A DNA stretch of 64,000 nucleotides from a bacterium (lineage in GTDB: Bacteria; Babelota; Babeliae; Babelales; RVW-14): NCBI GenBank assembly GCA_016699045.1, contig CP064957.1, positions 124,001-188,000 on the forward strand, given 5' to 3'. Under the pieces are notes generated by a model, which was given only the letters and a program-made list of their open reading frames with translations, searched no databases and had not been told where the DNA came from. Shown here one piece after another: positions 46,935-55,653 of this stretch. Position 1 is the stretch's first letter, and each line of letters opens with the position of its first letter. The position numbers were made by a program, and so were the translations under genes.

Positions 46935-47046
46935 GTGTATGATTGGTTTGATCGTGAGCAATTCATGATCAAACCAATCATACAAAAAAAACTCAACAGC
47001 GACGTCCCACATACCTCATAAACGGCAGCCCAAGCTCTTTGGCGCT
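46935..47046 (-). pseudogene. Decayed 3' fragment of ftsW
   Basis: On the minus strand this segment aligns with the last 35-40 codons of ftsW (48213 to about 48325): AAAGAGCTTGGGCTGCCGTT matches AAAGGGCTTGGATTGCCTTT, and TTGTATGATTGG and GATCATGAATT recur, as does the end CACGATCAAACCA. Stop codons interrupt the frame. It stands in the same position behind an ankyrin gene as real ftsW does, so it marks an old tandem duplication. Confidence 0.8.
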
Positions 47047-47183
47047 GTCTTTTTTTTCAAAAAAATCACCTTATCATTCGAACGAATAATGATTAAAAAG
47101 ATCTTGTCTTAAAAAAAATAAATCGGTACCATTGCTTGGTAAATTACACATTAATAAACGCACTTTCGTTGAAAGATTAAATC

Positions 47184-47702
47184 ATGAATAAGAAATTTTT
47201 AGGATCATTGTTCATTGCCTTGGCTTTTGCAGCCAATGCTCTACCGGCAGCTGATGCGCCACTTAGTCAAGCAGCAAAAAAAGGTGATACCGCACAAGTA
47301 AGAAATTTGATAACACGCGGCGCCAATGTTAATGTACAAAACAACTCTGGTTGGACACCGCTGCATGAAGCTGTCAGATTTGGTCATACCGAGTGTGCTC
47401 AACTACTTTTACAAAAGGGCGCCAATATTAATGCACAAAGCAACACTTGCTGGACCCCGCTGCATAGCGCTGCCAGATGGAACCAAATCGAATGCGTTCG
47501 GCTACTTTTACACTATGGGGCCAATCCTGAAACAAAAAATAATTATGGCCAAACAGCCAAAAACCTTGCTCAAAAATATGGCCTTCAAGAAACCGTTAAC
47601 GTTTTACAAAACTGGGTAGACTTTCTAGAAACCAAAGAACCAGAAAGCGCCGCAGACGAAGAAGCTGCAAGCGCTTCAAGCGCGCCTTCGAATCAAGAAT
47701 AA
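47184..47702 (+). CDS. Secreted ankyrin-repeat protein with conserved AADEEAASASS tail
   Basis: 172 residues, close paralogue of the gene at 46404: signal peptide MNKKFLGSLFIALAFAANA, ankyrin repeats with GWTPLHEAVRFGHTECAQLLL and CWTPLHSAARWNQIECVRLLL, and the tail TKEPESAADEEAASASSAPS. Identity is highest at the two ends and lower in the repeats. A weak promoter (TTGTCT-17-TACCAT) lies in the 130 bases before it, next to the ftsW fragment. Confidence 0.88.
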   Translation: MNKKFLGSLFIALAFAANALPAADAPLSQAAKKGDTAQVRNLITRGANVNVQNNSGWTPLHEAVRFGHTECAQLLLQKGANINAQSNTCWTPLHSAARWNQIECVRLLLHYGANPETKNNYGQTAKNLAQKYGLQETVNVLQNWVDFLETKEPESAADEEAASASSAPSNQE

Positions 47703-47733
47703 AAAATTTAATTAATCTTTAAAAGATCAAATC

Positions 47734-48207
47734 ATGAACAACAAATTTTTCACGTCATTTTTAATCGTGCTCGCTTTTACCGCCAACGCTCTACCTATGT
47801 TTGCCAGTTATACAGATCTTCAGATCGCGGCAATAAAAGGCAATGTCGCAAAACTTGAAGAAATAATAAACAACGGTGTTGATATCAATATTCAAAGCGA
47901 TAACGAGAACGGCTGGGCAACGCTTCATTATGCTGCCTGGAATGGTCGTTTCGACTGCGTAAAACTACTGGTAGAAAATGGTGCCAATCCTTACGCCAAC
48001 ACTAAAAAAGGCGAAACGGCAGCTGACCTTGCAAAACAACATTATCTTTCAGAATCTTATACCATAATACGTTATTTAAATGGCCAACCAGCCGGGGAGT
48101 ATCGAAAAATATTAGAAGAAAAAGACATTCCAGAAATCAAAGAACCTGAAGGCGCAGCAGACGAAGAGGCAGCAAGCGCTTCAAGCACGCCTCCAAATCA
48201 AGAATAA
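47734..48207 (+). CDS. Secreted ankyrin-repeat protein with conserved AADEEAASASS tail
   Basis: 157 residues, the shortest of the array: signal peptide (MNNKFFTSFLIVLAFTANA), two to three ankyrin repeats (YTDLQIAAIKGNVAKLEEII, GWATLHYAAWNGRFDCVKLLV), then the same tail (IKEPEGAADEEAASASSTPP). Begins 31 bases after the previous gene, so probably in one transcript, and ends 5 bases from convergent ftsW. Confidence 0.86.
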   Translation: MNNKFFTSFLIVLAFTANALPMFASYTDLQIAAIKGNVAKLEEIINNGVDINIQSDNENGWATLHYAAWNGRFDCVKLLVENGANPYANTKKGETAADLAKQHYLSESYTIIRYLNGQPAGEYRKILEEKDIPEIKEPEGAADEEAASASSTPPNQE

Positions 48208-48212
48208 AAAAA

Positions 48213-49334
48213 TTATGGCTGGTTTGATCGTGAAAAATTCATGATCAAGCCAATCATACAAAATAAGCTTAAAAGAGATGTTCCGCCATAACTAATAAAA
48301 GGCAATCCAAGCCCTTTGGTAGGCAACAAGCCCGTCGTAACCATGATATTAATAACCGCTTGCAGCGTGATAAAAATAATAAAACCAAGCGATGTGAAAA
48401 ACGCAAATGAATCATTCATTTTCAGTGTCAGACGCAGGCCGTACCACAAAAACAAAAAGTAACAGGCCAGCACGCCCACGCACCCCACAAAGCCCATTTC
48501 TTCGGCAATAATCGGAAAAATAAAATCGGTATGCTGCATCGGCAAATAGAAAAATTTTTGTTTTGATTGCGCAATCCCAAGCCCCCACACATGCCCCGAG
48601 CCAATCGCAATCAGCGACTGGATAATCTGAAAACCACGGCCCTGGGGGTCTGACCATGGATTCAAAAAAATTAAAATACGATTCAAGCGATACGATTTAG
48701 AAAACGTTAAAAAAAGTAAGACGGGCAGCGCGCAAGCAGCCGTCAAAAAGACATGCATCAAATTAAACTCAGCAACAAAAAAAAGCATCAAGGCGGTAAT
48801 TAAAATAGTAACGACCGAACCAAAATCTGGCTGCTTGAGCAAGACCAAAAACGTAACACCCAGCACGAGCAAAAACGGCAGATAACTATGCACAAACGAT
48901 TGCAGATATTTGCTTTTTCGGTCGAACAAAGAACCTAAATAAATAAAGAGCGCCAATTTCAAAAATTCACTCGGCTGAAAACTTTTACCGCCAATACTCA
49001 ACCAGCGGCTTGAGCCGTGAATATGAATCCCGCCAGAAAAAAAGGTGAGAACCGTCAAACCAAGCGTCACTAAAAAAAAGAGTGGCGCATATTTTTTGAT
49101 TAAAGAAACCGGGACCAACGCAAAAAACATAAAACCAAAGAAACTGGGAATCAAGTACAGCAGATGCTTTTTTAAGAAATATTGTGCTGATCCAAATTTT
49201 TCTAACGCAAAAACAGAACTTGCAGAATAGACAAACACACAGCCGATCAGCGTTAGCAACAACGTAAGACCCAAAAATATTCGCCGCTCAATCTTAAGCG
49301 TCCGATCCAGCATTGGCACCATACCCCACCCCAT
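48213..49334 (-). CDS. ftsW: Lipid II polymerase FtsW (SEDS family)
   Basis: 373 residues, about ten membrane helices. SEDS motifs SSRWLSIGGKSFQPSEFLKL, LLKQPDFGSVV and GLLPTKGLGLPFISYGGTS are present. FtsW polymerises glycan strands at the septum; the choice over RodA rests on murD next door. The first 7 codons hold three possible starts (ATG 1, 5 and 8) after G-rich DNA, so the exact start is open. murD lies 41 bases upstream. Confidence 0.92.
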   Translation of the reverse strand: MGWGMVPMLDRTLKIERRIFLGLTLLLTLIGCVFVYSASSVFALEKFGSAQYFLKKHLLYLIPSFFGFMFFALVPVSLIKKYAPLFFLVTLGLTVLTFFSGGIHIHGSSRWLSIGGKSFQPSEFLKLALFIYLGSLFDRKSKYLQSFVHSYLPFLLVLGVTFLVLLKQPDFGSVVTILITALMLFFVAEFNLMHVFLTAACALPVLLFLTFSKSYRLNRILIFLNPWSDPQGRGFQIIQSLIAIGSGHVWGLGIAQSKQKFFYLPMQHTDFIFPIIAEEMGFVGCVGVLACYFLFLWYGLRLTLKMNDSFAFFTSLGFIIFITLQAVINIMVTTGLLPTKGLGLPFISYGGTSLLSLFCMIGLIMNFSRSNQP

Positions 49335-49375
49335 CCCTAAAAAATTTGTGCTCCGCCAAAAATTTCTTACTGGGA

Positions 49376-50806
49376 CTAGTGTACGGCGTTTGCCTTGCGT
49401 TGAACAAGATCTTTAAAAACTCGGCCGCGATGCTCATAGTTTTCAAATAAATCGTAACTGGAACCGCTGGGCGAAAATAAGACAATATCGCCAACGCTCA
49501 TATCAATAAAAACTTGCTCCAACAGGTGATCAAGCGTGGCAAATTGCGCGCACGAAGCAAACTCAAAACACGACGGCCCAAAGCAGTAAGCTTTTTTGAT
49601 GGCAGGCATTTCACGCAACATGGTTGCTAGAGCTGAACGATCGGCACCTTTGCCAAGCCCGCCAACAATAACCAACAACGGCCTACCGCTAAGCGCCAAT
49701 TTTTGAACTGCCGCCTGCGTAGACTGAATCACCGTTGATTTTGAATCGTTATAAAAATCAACCCCGCCAACAGCAGCACACCACTCAAGCCGATGCTCAA
49801 CACCTTTGACAGTACCAACCGCCAACTCTTTTTTCAGCACAGACCAGTCAACACCCAAAAGTTTTAGCGCCGCTAACACAAAAAGCCAATTTTGAACAAA
49901 CTGGCTTGGCGGGAGCAAGGCTGCATCAAGCAACATTATTTCTTCAACAACCTGCTGATTTTCAACGCGTGAAAAACGAACTTGGTCATGATGAAGATCA
50001 ACCACATCACACGCCGACCATAAAAGTTGCGGCATGACTGACTCGCGTGCCATTTCAGTAACTACACACGGCCTACTTTTAAGCGACGCCAACAAGGGCC
50101 GCGCATCGTGATCGCTCAAAACCTGATCGCCAATAATCGCATGCTGCGAGGCACGTTGCAAACCCATCAACTGATATTTTGCCTGCGCGTAGGCCGCCAT
50201 TGTTTTATGACGGTCCAAATGGTTTGGATACACATTCGTCCAAATCGCCATGTCGGGCGCAAAGCTTTTGTTGTGTTCAAGCTGCCAGCTTGAAAGTTCA
50301 AGCACCGCCCCATCAACATCATGCTGCCTACCAATTAAATCGAGCATGGCAGTGCCAACATTGCCGCCCTCAACAAAACGAAGCGCATAGTCATTAACCG
50401 TCACACGATTGAGCATGTTTGTTAACAATTTGGTAGTGCTTGTTTTGCCCAGCGTTCCGGTAATACCGATCGTTGGCTTAGAAAAAAATGGCGCAAAAAA
50501 ATCAAGCTCATTCAAAAATTTATGCGACTGATCAGCATAAGTATTGATATCAAAACCGGGGCTGGCAACAATAAAATCATGCATCTGCACAAAAAGCTGA
50601 ACATCAACATGCGACATATGCTGCGCATGATACTCAGCCAGCAAATCATACTCTTGCTCGGTTAAGTTTTTTTTGTCCCACACATTAAGCGTTAGTTGCG
50701 TTGCAAAACCAAACAGGCGCTGCGAAACCTCAGACTCATACGTTTTAATAAAACGTATAACCGATTTGCCAACAATGCCAAAACCCAAAATTCCTATGCG
50801 CTTCAT
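49376..50806 (-). CDS. murD: UDP-MurNAc-L-Ala:D-Glu ligase MurD
   Basis: 476 residues. N-terminal UMP-binding fold (GILGFGIVGKSVIRF), ATP loop GITGTLGKTSTT (family GTNGKT/S), central ELSSWQLE and NVYPNHLDRH, and the C-terminal FSPSGSSYDLFENYEHRGRVF typical of MurD. It adds D-Glu to the peptidoglycan precursor in the cytoplasm. The start overlaps the hldE stop by 4 bases, so the two genes are translationally coupled: LPS-heptose and peptidoglycan steps in one operon. Confidence 0.95.
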   Translation of the reverse strand: MKRIGILGFGIVGKSVIRFIKTYESEVSQRLFGFATQLTLNVWDKKNLTEQEYDLLAEYHAQHMSHVDVQLFVQMHDFIVASPGFDINTYADQSHKFLNELDFFAPFFSKPTIGITGTLGKTSTTKLLTNMLNRVTVNDYALRFVEGGNVGTAMLDLIGRQHDVDGAVLELSSWQLEHNKSFAPDMAIWTNVYPNHLDRHKTMAAYAQAKYQLMGLQRASQHAIIGDQVLSDHDARPLLASLKSRPCVVTEMARESVMPQLLWSACDVVDLHHDQVRFSRVENQQVVEEIMLLDAALLPPSQFVQNWLFVLAALKLLGVDWSVLKKELAVGTVKGVEHRLEWCAAVGGVDFYNDSKSTVIQSTQAAVQKLALSGRPLLVIVGGLGKGADRSALATMLREMPAIKKAYCFGPSCFEFASCAQFATLDHLLEQVFIDMSVGDIVLFSPSGSSYDLFENYEHRGRVFKDLVQRKANAVH

Positions 50807-52269
50807 GCTGGACTACTAGCCGTTTGCTGTAATTTTTGAATCGTGCTGGTTGTTGAACGGCCAGGCACCATATCGATGGTAAAAACTTCACCGCCGTACG
50901 ACATTAATAAATCGTACCCCGCCAACTCTTCGCGCTTGTAATCGCCACCTTTTACCAAAACATTGGGCCGTAGATATTCAAGAATTTCGCGCGGAGTGTC
51001 TTGATCAAACGCGGTCACAAAATCAACAACACTTAATGCTGACATAATGGTTGCCCGCTCAGATAACGAATTAATTGGCCGCTCAGGACCTTTATTTAAA
51101 CGCTGCACCGAGGCATCGGTATTCAACGCCACAACAAGAATATCCCCACGTTTTTTTGCTTCTTTAAGAAGATGAATATGCCCAGAGTGCAAAATATCAA
51201 AGCAACCGTTAGTAAAAACAATACGCTTGCCTTCGCTGCGCAACCATTCAAGCTCAATTTTTAAACGCGCCCAGTCGTACATAATTTTTTCGGCAACATC
51301 AGCTTGGCGATCAATCAGCTCTTCCAAACTAACGCTGTACGTTTTAAGATGCGATATCGCAATGGAAGCGGCATGATTTGCGAGGCGCAACACAACAACA
51401 AGATCTAACTTGTGCGCAAAACCAAGCGCTAAAAAAGCAACAACGGTATCACCAGCACCCGATAAATCAAACACTTCGCGTTTGCAGGCTGGGGAATGAA
51501 AGTCGGCATCGGCGGAAACAAAATGAATGCCCTGCTCGCCCATCGTTATCATCATACCGGTCATATTCAGTTGTTTTATAATTTTACGTGCATTGTCCAC
51601 CAGCGAATGATGCCGATCAAGACCAAAGTAGTGCACGATTTGCGCAAATTCCGACAAGTTTGGCGTCATATAATCAATGCCCTGATACTTATCAAAATCA
51701 GGACCTTTTGGATCGGCCACGATAATGCAATTGTTTTGGCGGGCAAGCCCAACCATATAATCAACAAGGTACCGGTCTATAACGCCTTTGGCATAATCTG
51801 AAAGCAATAAGACCGATTCTGGTTTAATATTTTTTTTTACACGCTCAATTAAAAGCATGCGTTCTTTGTCTGTTAATGGTTCTCTATCTTCATGATCAAT
51901 GCGCAAACATTGGTGGTTTCGCGACATCACACGCAACTTATTGGTCGTAGAACGAGTTTCAGAAAAAATCAGATTTTCTTTGCTAATATTATTTTTTTCA
52001 AGTAATTCACAAAATTTTTTGCCACTGCGATCGTACGGATTGATAACACCAAAAAGTGCTACATCAAAACCAATGCTGCGGCAATTGGCTGCAACATTTG
52101 CTGCCCCACCAAGCTGCCACTCACGATGCTGTTCACGAACAATTGGTACCGGCGCTTCTGGCGATATGCGATCAACAGAACCAAATAGATATTCATCGAG
52201 CATGAGGTCGCCCACGATGATAACATTCTTACGACCGCCACGCTTAATAAAATTAATAAGATCCTTCAT
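50803..52269 (-). CDS. hldE: Bifunctional heptose-7-P kinase / heptose-1-P adenylyltransferase
   Basis: 488 residues with both domains fused: a PfkB-type kinase (IIVGDLMLDEYLFGSVDRISPEAP and FDLSGAGDTVVAFLA, about 1-320) and a nucleotidyltransferase (VFTNGCFDILHSGHIHLL, about 350-488). HldE makes ADP-glycero-manno-heptose for the inner core of LPS. With LpxA and LpxI it implies a lipid A plus heptose core. GmhA, GmhB and HldD are not in the window. Confidence 0.95.
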   Translation of the reverse strand: MKDLINFIKRGGRKNVIIVGDLMLDEYLFGSVDRISPEAPVPIVREQHREWQLGGAANVAANCRSIGFDVALFGVINPYDRSGKKFCELLEKNNISKENLIFSETRSTTNKLRVMSRNHQCLRIDHEDREPLTDKERMLLIERVKKNIKPESVLLLSDYAKGVIDRYLVDYMVGLARQNNCIIVADPKGPDFDKYQGIDYMTPNLSEFAQIVHYFGLDRHHSLVDNARKIIKQLNMTGMMITMGEQGIHFVSADADFHSPACKREVFDLSGAGDTVVAFLALGFAHKLDLVVVLRLANHAASIAISHLKTYSVSLEELIDRQADVAEKIMYDWARLKIELEWLRSEGKRIVFTNGCFDILHSGHIHLLKEAKKRGDILVVALNTDASVQRLNKGPERPINSLSERATIMSALSVVDFVTAFDQDTPREILEYLRPNVLVKGGDYKREELAGYDLLMSYGGEVFTIDMVPGRSTTSTIQKLQQTASSPA

Positions 52270-52378
52270 TAATATTCCTCACTATCAAGCACCTTTGATG
52301 ATATTATTTTAAAAAACTCTTGCGCTTAGGAAGTTTTTAAGCATAACCTATTTCAAAAAAGAAAAAAGGAGAGAATCA

Positions 52379-53008
52379 ATGAAATTACAAATCAGATACA
52401 ACTTTACCGATCTTGCTCACGCCCTCGAGATTGCACAACAAACAGCGACATATGCCGACATTGTAGAAATAGGCACTCTGCTCATTTTTAAAGAAGGTAT
52501 TAATGCGGTTAAAGAATTCAAAAAAAATTTCCCCAACAAACCTTTGTACGTAGATGCAAAAATTGCAGACCGCGGCACCGAATCTACTGAATTGTTTTGC
52601 CAAGCGGGCGCTTCGTTTGTTTCGGTTTTATCGAATACTTATTATTACATTATCAAAGATGCCGTCAACACCGCCAAAAGTTATAATGCTGAAATTGTGC
52701 TCGATTTTATTAGTACTGAAATGCCGGGCCAAGTTGCTGCAGAAGCAACCAACCTTGGCGCTTCGCGTATTTTGTTACACCGCGCACGCACACCAGACCA
52801 ATCGATAGATCTTGAACAAGACTGGGCAAGTGTGCGTGAAAACACTGATCTACCCATTTTTATTAAAGGGAAAATTGATGCGCAAGTGCTGCGCGACATT
52901 GTACCGCTCAAACCAGAGGGCGTGGTAATTGGTTCTGCTATTACTTACGCACATAATCCTGCAGAGGAAGCTCAAAAAATTCGTGAATTATTAGATAAGC
53001 ATCGTTGA
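52379..53008 (+). CDS. 3-hexulose-6-phosphate synthase-like protein (OMP decarboxylase superfamily)
   Basis: 209 residues, typical length. The DxKxxD catalytic motif of the superfamily is present as DAKIAD, followed by GASFVSVLS and a phosphate-binding end GVVIGSAITYAHNP. The closest groups are hexulose-6-phosphate synthase (formaldehyde plus ribulose-5-P, or the reverse) and 3-keto-L-gulonate-6-P decarboxylase; I favour the former but cannot separate them. The isomerase partner (hxlB) is not adjacent. AAAGGAGAG precedes the ATG. Divergent from hldE. Confidence 0.8.
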   Translation: MKLQIRYNFTDLAHALEIAQQTATYADIVEIGTLLIFKEGINAVKEFKKNFPNKPLYVDAKIADRGTESTELFCQAGASFVSVLSNTYYYIIKDAVNTAKSYNAEIVLDFISTEMPGQVAAEATNLGASRILLHRARTPDQSIDLEQDWASVRENTDLPIFIKGKIDAQVLRDIVPLKPEGVVIGSAITYAHNPAEEAQKIRELLDKHR

Positions 53009-53028
53009 TACGCCCATACTTCACCCCA

Positions 53029-53217
53029 CCCATTCGACCCTTCGACAAGCTCAGGGCAAACGGGGCTACACAGGACAGGCTAGATCCAGAGCAGTCGAAA
53101 AGTATAAATATGAAATTGAATAAACCCCATTCGTGCTAAGCTCAGGCGTCGCTCCCTTGGGGCTATGCCGCGACTCGCCAAAGCACTTCGTGCGTCGGCG
53201 TTGTCGAAGCATGCGGG
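53029..53217. repeat. REP-like intergenic element
   Basis: GC-rich island in the gap after the hexulose-phosphate gene. CCATTCG...AAGCTCAGG occurs twice in the same direction (53031-53056 and near 53128-53145). The first copy reads CCTTCGACAAGCTCAGGG, a word common in dispersed intergenic repeats of many bacteria, and TTGTCGAAGCATGCGGG (about 53200-53217) is its inverted partner. No coding frame. Confidence 0.55.
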
Positions 53218-53294
53218 ATCAAATAGTTAAAAAACGAACACAGCAGAAAGACTATGCGCACACCTTGAAAGCAGAAGCCCACGTACCAAAAAAC

Positions 53295-53822
53295 TTAAAC
53301 TTGATCCTCAGTATTCTTATCTGAAATATGCATGCGCACTGGCACTGCTGGTGGCATTAAGTCATGCCTTTCTACCTCATCCGTAGCGCCTGCTGCTGCT
53401 TGATTTTGAGACTCAACATCAAATCGCAGGCTGTGATGACAACCAAAACAATCGGCAGCATGATTAAAACACCTTTGGGAACAGTGACATTTTAAGCCCT
53501 CGATAAAACAATCGCGATTGCAACCACCATTTCTTTTGTATGCCAACACCCAACGGCCGATATAGCCCAGAATAGTGGTAAAAGCACCAATCGAGAGACC
53601 AATAACAAATTGCAATTCTCTAGCGGCCAAATAGCTCCGCTTCTTGGGCTTAACTCGCTCTTCAAGCACCGTCACCACATCTTCTGGCGCACAGCCTTCT
53701 TGCACAAGATCAGCAACAAGCTGCATCAACGCGAGATCTTGCGCGCTATAAATAAGTTCTGTTGCAACAACGGACTGACTCGCACACACAAGACTCAGAA
53801 CCAATATCACCAGCTTTTTCAT
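53295..53822 (-). CDS. Exported membrane protein with cysteine/histidine cluster
   Basis: 175 residues. Signal peptide MKKLVILVLSLVCASQSVVA, an acidic helical part (about 25-60), one membrane helix (about 70-95, FVIGLSIGAFTTILGYIGRWVLA), then CNRDCFIEGLKCHCSQRCF and HAADCFGCHH: eight Cys and four His within about 30 residues, which looks like a metal site or disulfide knot. The tail is polar. No family recognised. Confidence 0.65.
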   Translation of the reverse strand: MKKLVILVLSLVCASQSVVATELIYSAQDLALMQLVADLVQEGCAPEDVVTVLEERVKPKKRSYLAARELQFVIGLSIGAFTTILGYIGRWVLAYKRNGGCNRDCFIEGLKCHCSQRCFNHAADCFGCHHSLRFDVESQNQAAAGATDEVERHDLMPPAVPVRMHISDKNTEDQV

Positions 53823-53868
53823 AGCGCACTCCTTTTTTCAAAACAGCAGCCAAAATTCTTAAGACAGA

Positions 53869-55641
53869 TTAGTCAGGCTTCTTTTTTTTTGCAAACTGAA
53901 TCTTAAACAAGGCATCAACTTCGCTGACCGTTGTCGCATCTTCGGGGCTTTTATCGCTACGATAACCCATAATGCGCGGAAACCGCAAAGCATAACCTAA
54001 TTCTTTATCATCGGCCCCTGCCTGATGCAAGGGAGACTTGGTAATTTCGTCAGCGCGCACCAAGCAAACCATGCGGGGCGCTACCCACACATCTGGATAC
54101 AATTCCTTGGCACATGCAACATCTTTGGGCCTATGTGCAACAGCAGCCTCGTCGCACATCTTTTTTTGTGCGCGCCATTCGTCGTCGGTCAAGCCAGTAC
54201 CAATTTTAGCGATCGTTTCGTAACACTCCTTCTTTTGGTTATAAACGCCCACTAGCACCGCACCAATCCCAAACTTTGAACGTTTACCGTGCCCGGCATA
54301 GTAACCCAAAATAACACAGTCCAAGGTATCGCTCAGCGAGCCAGATTCTTCGCGTTTTAGTTTAACCCAATTAAAATTACGTTTGCCTGGCTGATAAATG
54401 GCGTCGGGCCGTTTAACAACGACGCCTTCAAGGCCGATCGTTACCGTTTGTTTAAAATAATGTTCTAAATCTTGGACAGATTCTATTGTATGCTCAGCAA
54501 CCAAATGAATAACGCCCTCGCGCTCAACCTGCTTGCTACTAAAAACTTTTTCCAAAATATGCCGGCGCTGCGTGTGAGGCTTGTTCAACAACGATTCTCC
54601 ATTCAAAAAGAGCGCATCAAACATGTGCAACTGCAATGGAAACTCTTGTGCCGCCTCTTCGATGCCGTGCTTACGCTTGCGACGTACCGTTTCTTGAAAT
54701 GGCAAAAAACTATCAGTTTCTTCGTTATAACAAATCGCCTCGCCCTCACCAACAAAACTGGTAACATCAACATGCTTAACCGCATCAAAAAGATCGGGAA
54801 ACATATCGGACATATCGATCAGATTGCGTGAAAAAAAGTGAACCTGCATGCCGCCATTGGCCTTTTTTTGCAAATGAACCTGCAAACGAAAACCATCCAG
54901 TTTTGGCTGAGCAATGCACGGACCTAATTTTTGTACAATATCTTTTGAGGTTGCCAGGCGCTCTGCTGCTGCCGGCCTGATAGGAATGCCAGGCTTAATG
55001 CCAATGTGGCGGACCCCAGCAATACCCTCTTCCTTGAGTGTTTTTATAATAAAGCCAATGTCGGCACAAACGTTGTACGCATCTTCAAGGTCGCCGCGCA
55101 ACGATTTATCGCCCGCCTGCATCCACGAAAAAGCATCGATCAGCGTCATATCAGAAAAACCAAGCCGCAGCTTGCCAAGAATAATCCGCATCACGTATTT
55201 GCCTGAAATAGGGTCGAGTGTGCGCAAAAGCTCAAGTAAAAATTTATCTTTTTCTTCTTGTGAGCCAATACCGGTAATCGTCAAAAAATGATGTAATTTT
55301 TTTTCAATTTCAGCCAACGTGAAATCTTGCTTGAAGAGAGAATTTTGGTACGCATGAGCAACGACCACCGCCACATCACCAAGATTGCTGGCTTGTTTTT
55401 TGACCGTTTCCTCAGATTCGCCCACCAACTTTGCAACAACTTTTATGGCACTTTTTTGTGCAAAATTAAACTGCGTACTTAAATATGGCGGCTGTAAACT
55501 CCCCAGCGACAAGTACGCAATCGTAGCGGCATCGTGCGATGTCGCTTTTTTAAGCAGATCGGCCATGGCATGAGTCATCACCAACCGCGACGATTCATTT
55601 TCTAACGCATCAAAAACTTCAGCAACTTCACGAAATTTCAT
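53869..55641 (-). CDS. ATP-dependent DNA ligase, archaeal/eukaryotic type
   Basis: 590 residues from the ATG at 55641 (AGGGA 8 bases upstream); a GTG two codons earlier is too close to that site. Helical DNA-binding domain (about 1-220), adenylation domain with motif I PKLDGFR (Lys is the AMP acceptor), motif III FVGEGEAI, motif IV GLEGVVVKRPDA and motif V NWVKLKRE, then an OB-fold. The full three-domain build matches archaeal Lig and eukaryotic Lig1, unlike short LigD/LigC types. An NAD-dependent LigA, usual in bacteria, is not in the window. Confidence 0.92.
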   Translation of the reverse strand: MKFREVAEVFDALENESSRLVMTHAMADLLKKATSHDAATIAYLSLGSLQPPYLSTQFNFAQKSAIKVVAKLVGESEETVKKQASNLGDVAVVVAHAYQNSLFKQDFTLAEIEKKLHHFLTITGIGSQEEKDKFLLELLRTLDPISGKYVMRIILGKLRLGFSDMTLIDAFSWMQAGDKSLRGDLEDAYNVCADIGFIIKTLKEEGIAGVRHIGIKPGIPIRPAAAERLATSKDIVQKLGPCIAQPKLDGFRLQVHLQKKANGGMQVHFFSRNLIDMSDMFPDLFDAVKHVDVTSFVGEGEAICYNEETDSFLPFQETVRRKRKHGIEEAAQEFPLQLHMFDALFLNGESLLNKPHTQRRHILEKVFSSKQVEREGVIHLVAEHTIESVQDLEHYFKQTVTIGLEGVVVKRPDAIYQPGKRNFNWVKLKREESGSLSDTLDCVILGYYAGHGKRSKFGIGAVLVGVYNQKKECYETIAKIGTGLTDDEWRAQKKMCDEAAVAHRPKDVACAKELYPDVWVAPRMVCLVRADEITKSPLHQAGADDKELGYALRFPRIMGYRSDKSPEDATTVSEVDALFKIQFAKKKKPD

Positions 55642-55653
55642 ACGCACTATCCC

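Noticed and set aside
46937..46985. The 17-bp inverted repeat after the ankyrin gene at 46404 read as a designed terminator.
   Set aside because: Most of it is explained by the ftsW 3' fragment, whose real counterpart at 48216-48262 forms a similar near-palindrome inside coding sequence.
43500..48207. Repeated DNA of the ankyrin array as a CRISPR-like array.
   Set aside because: The repeats are coding, about 33 codons long and degenerate; there are no short uniform repeats with spacers in the window.
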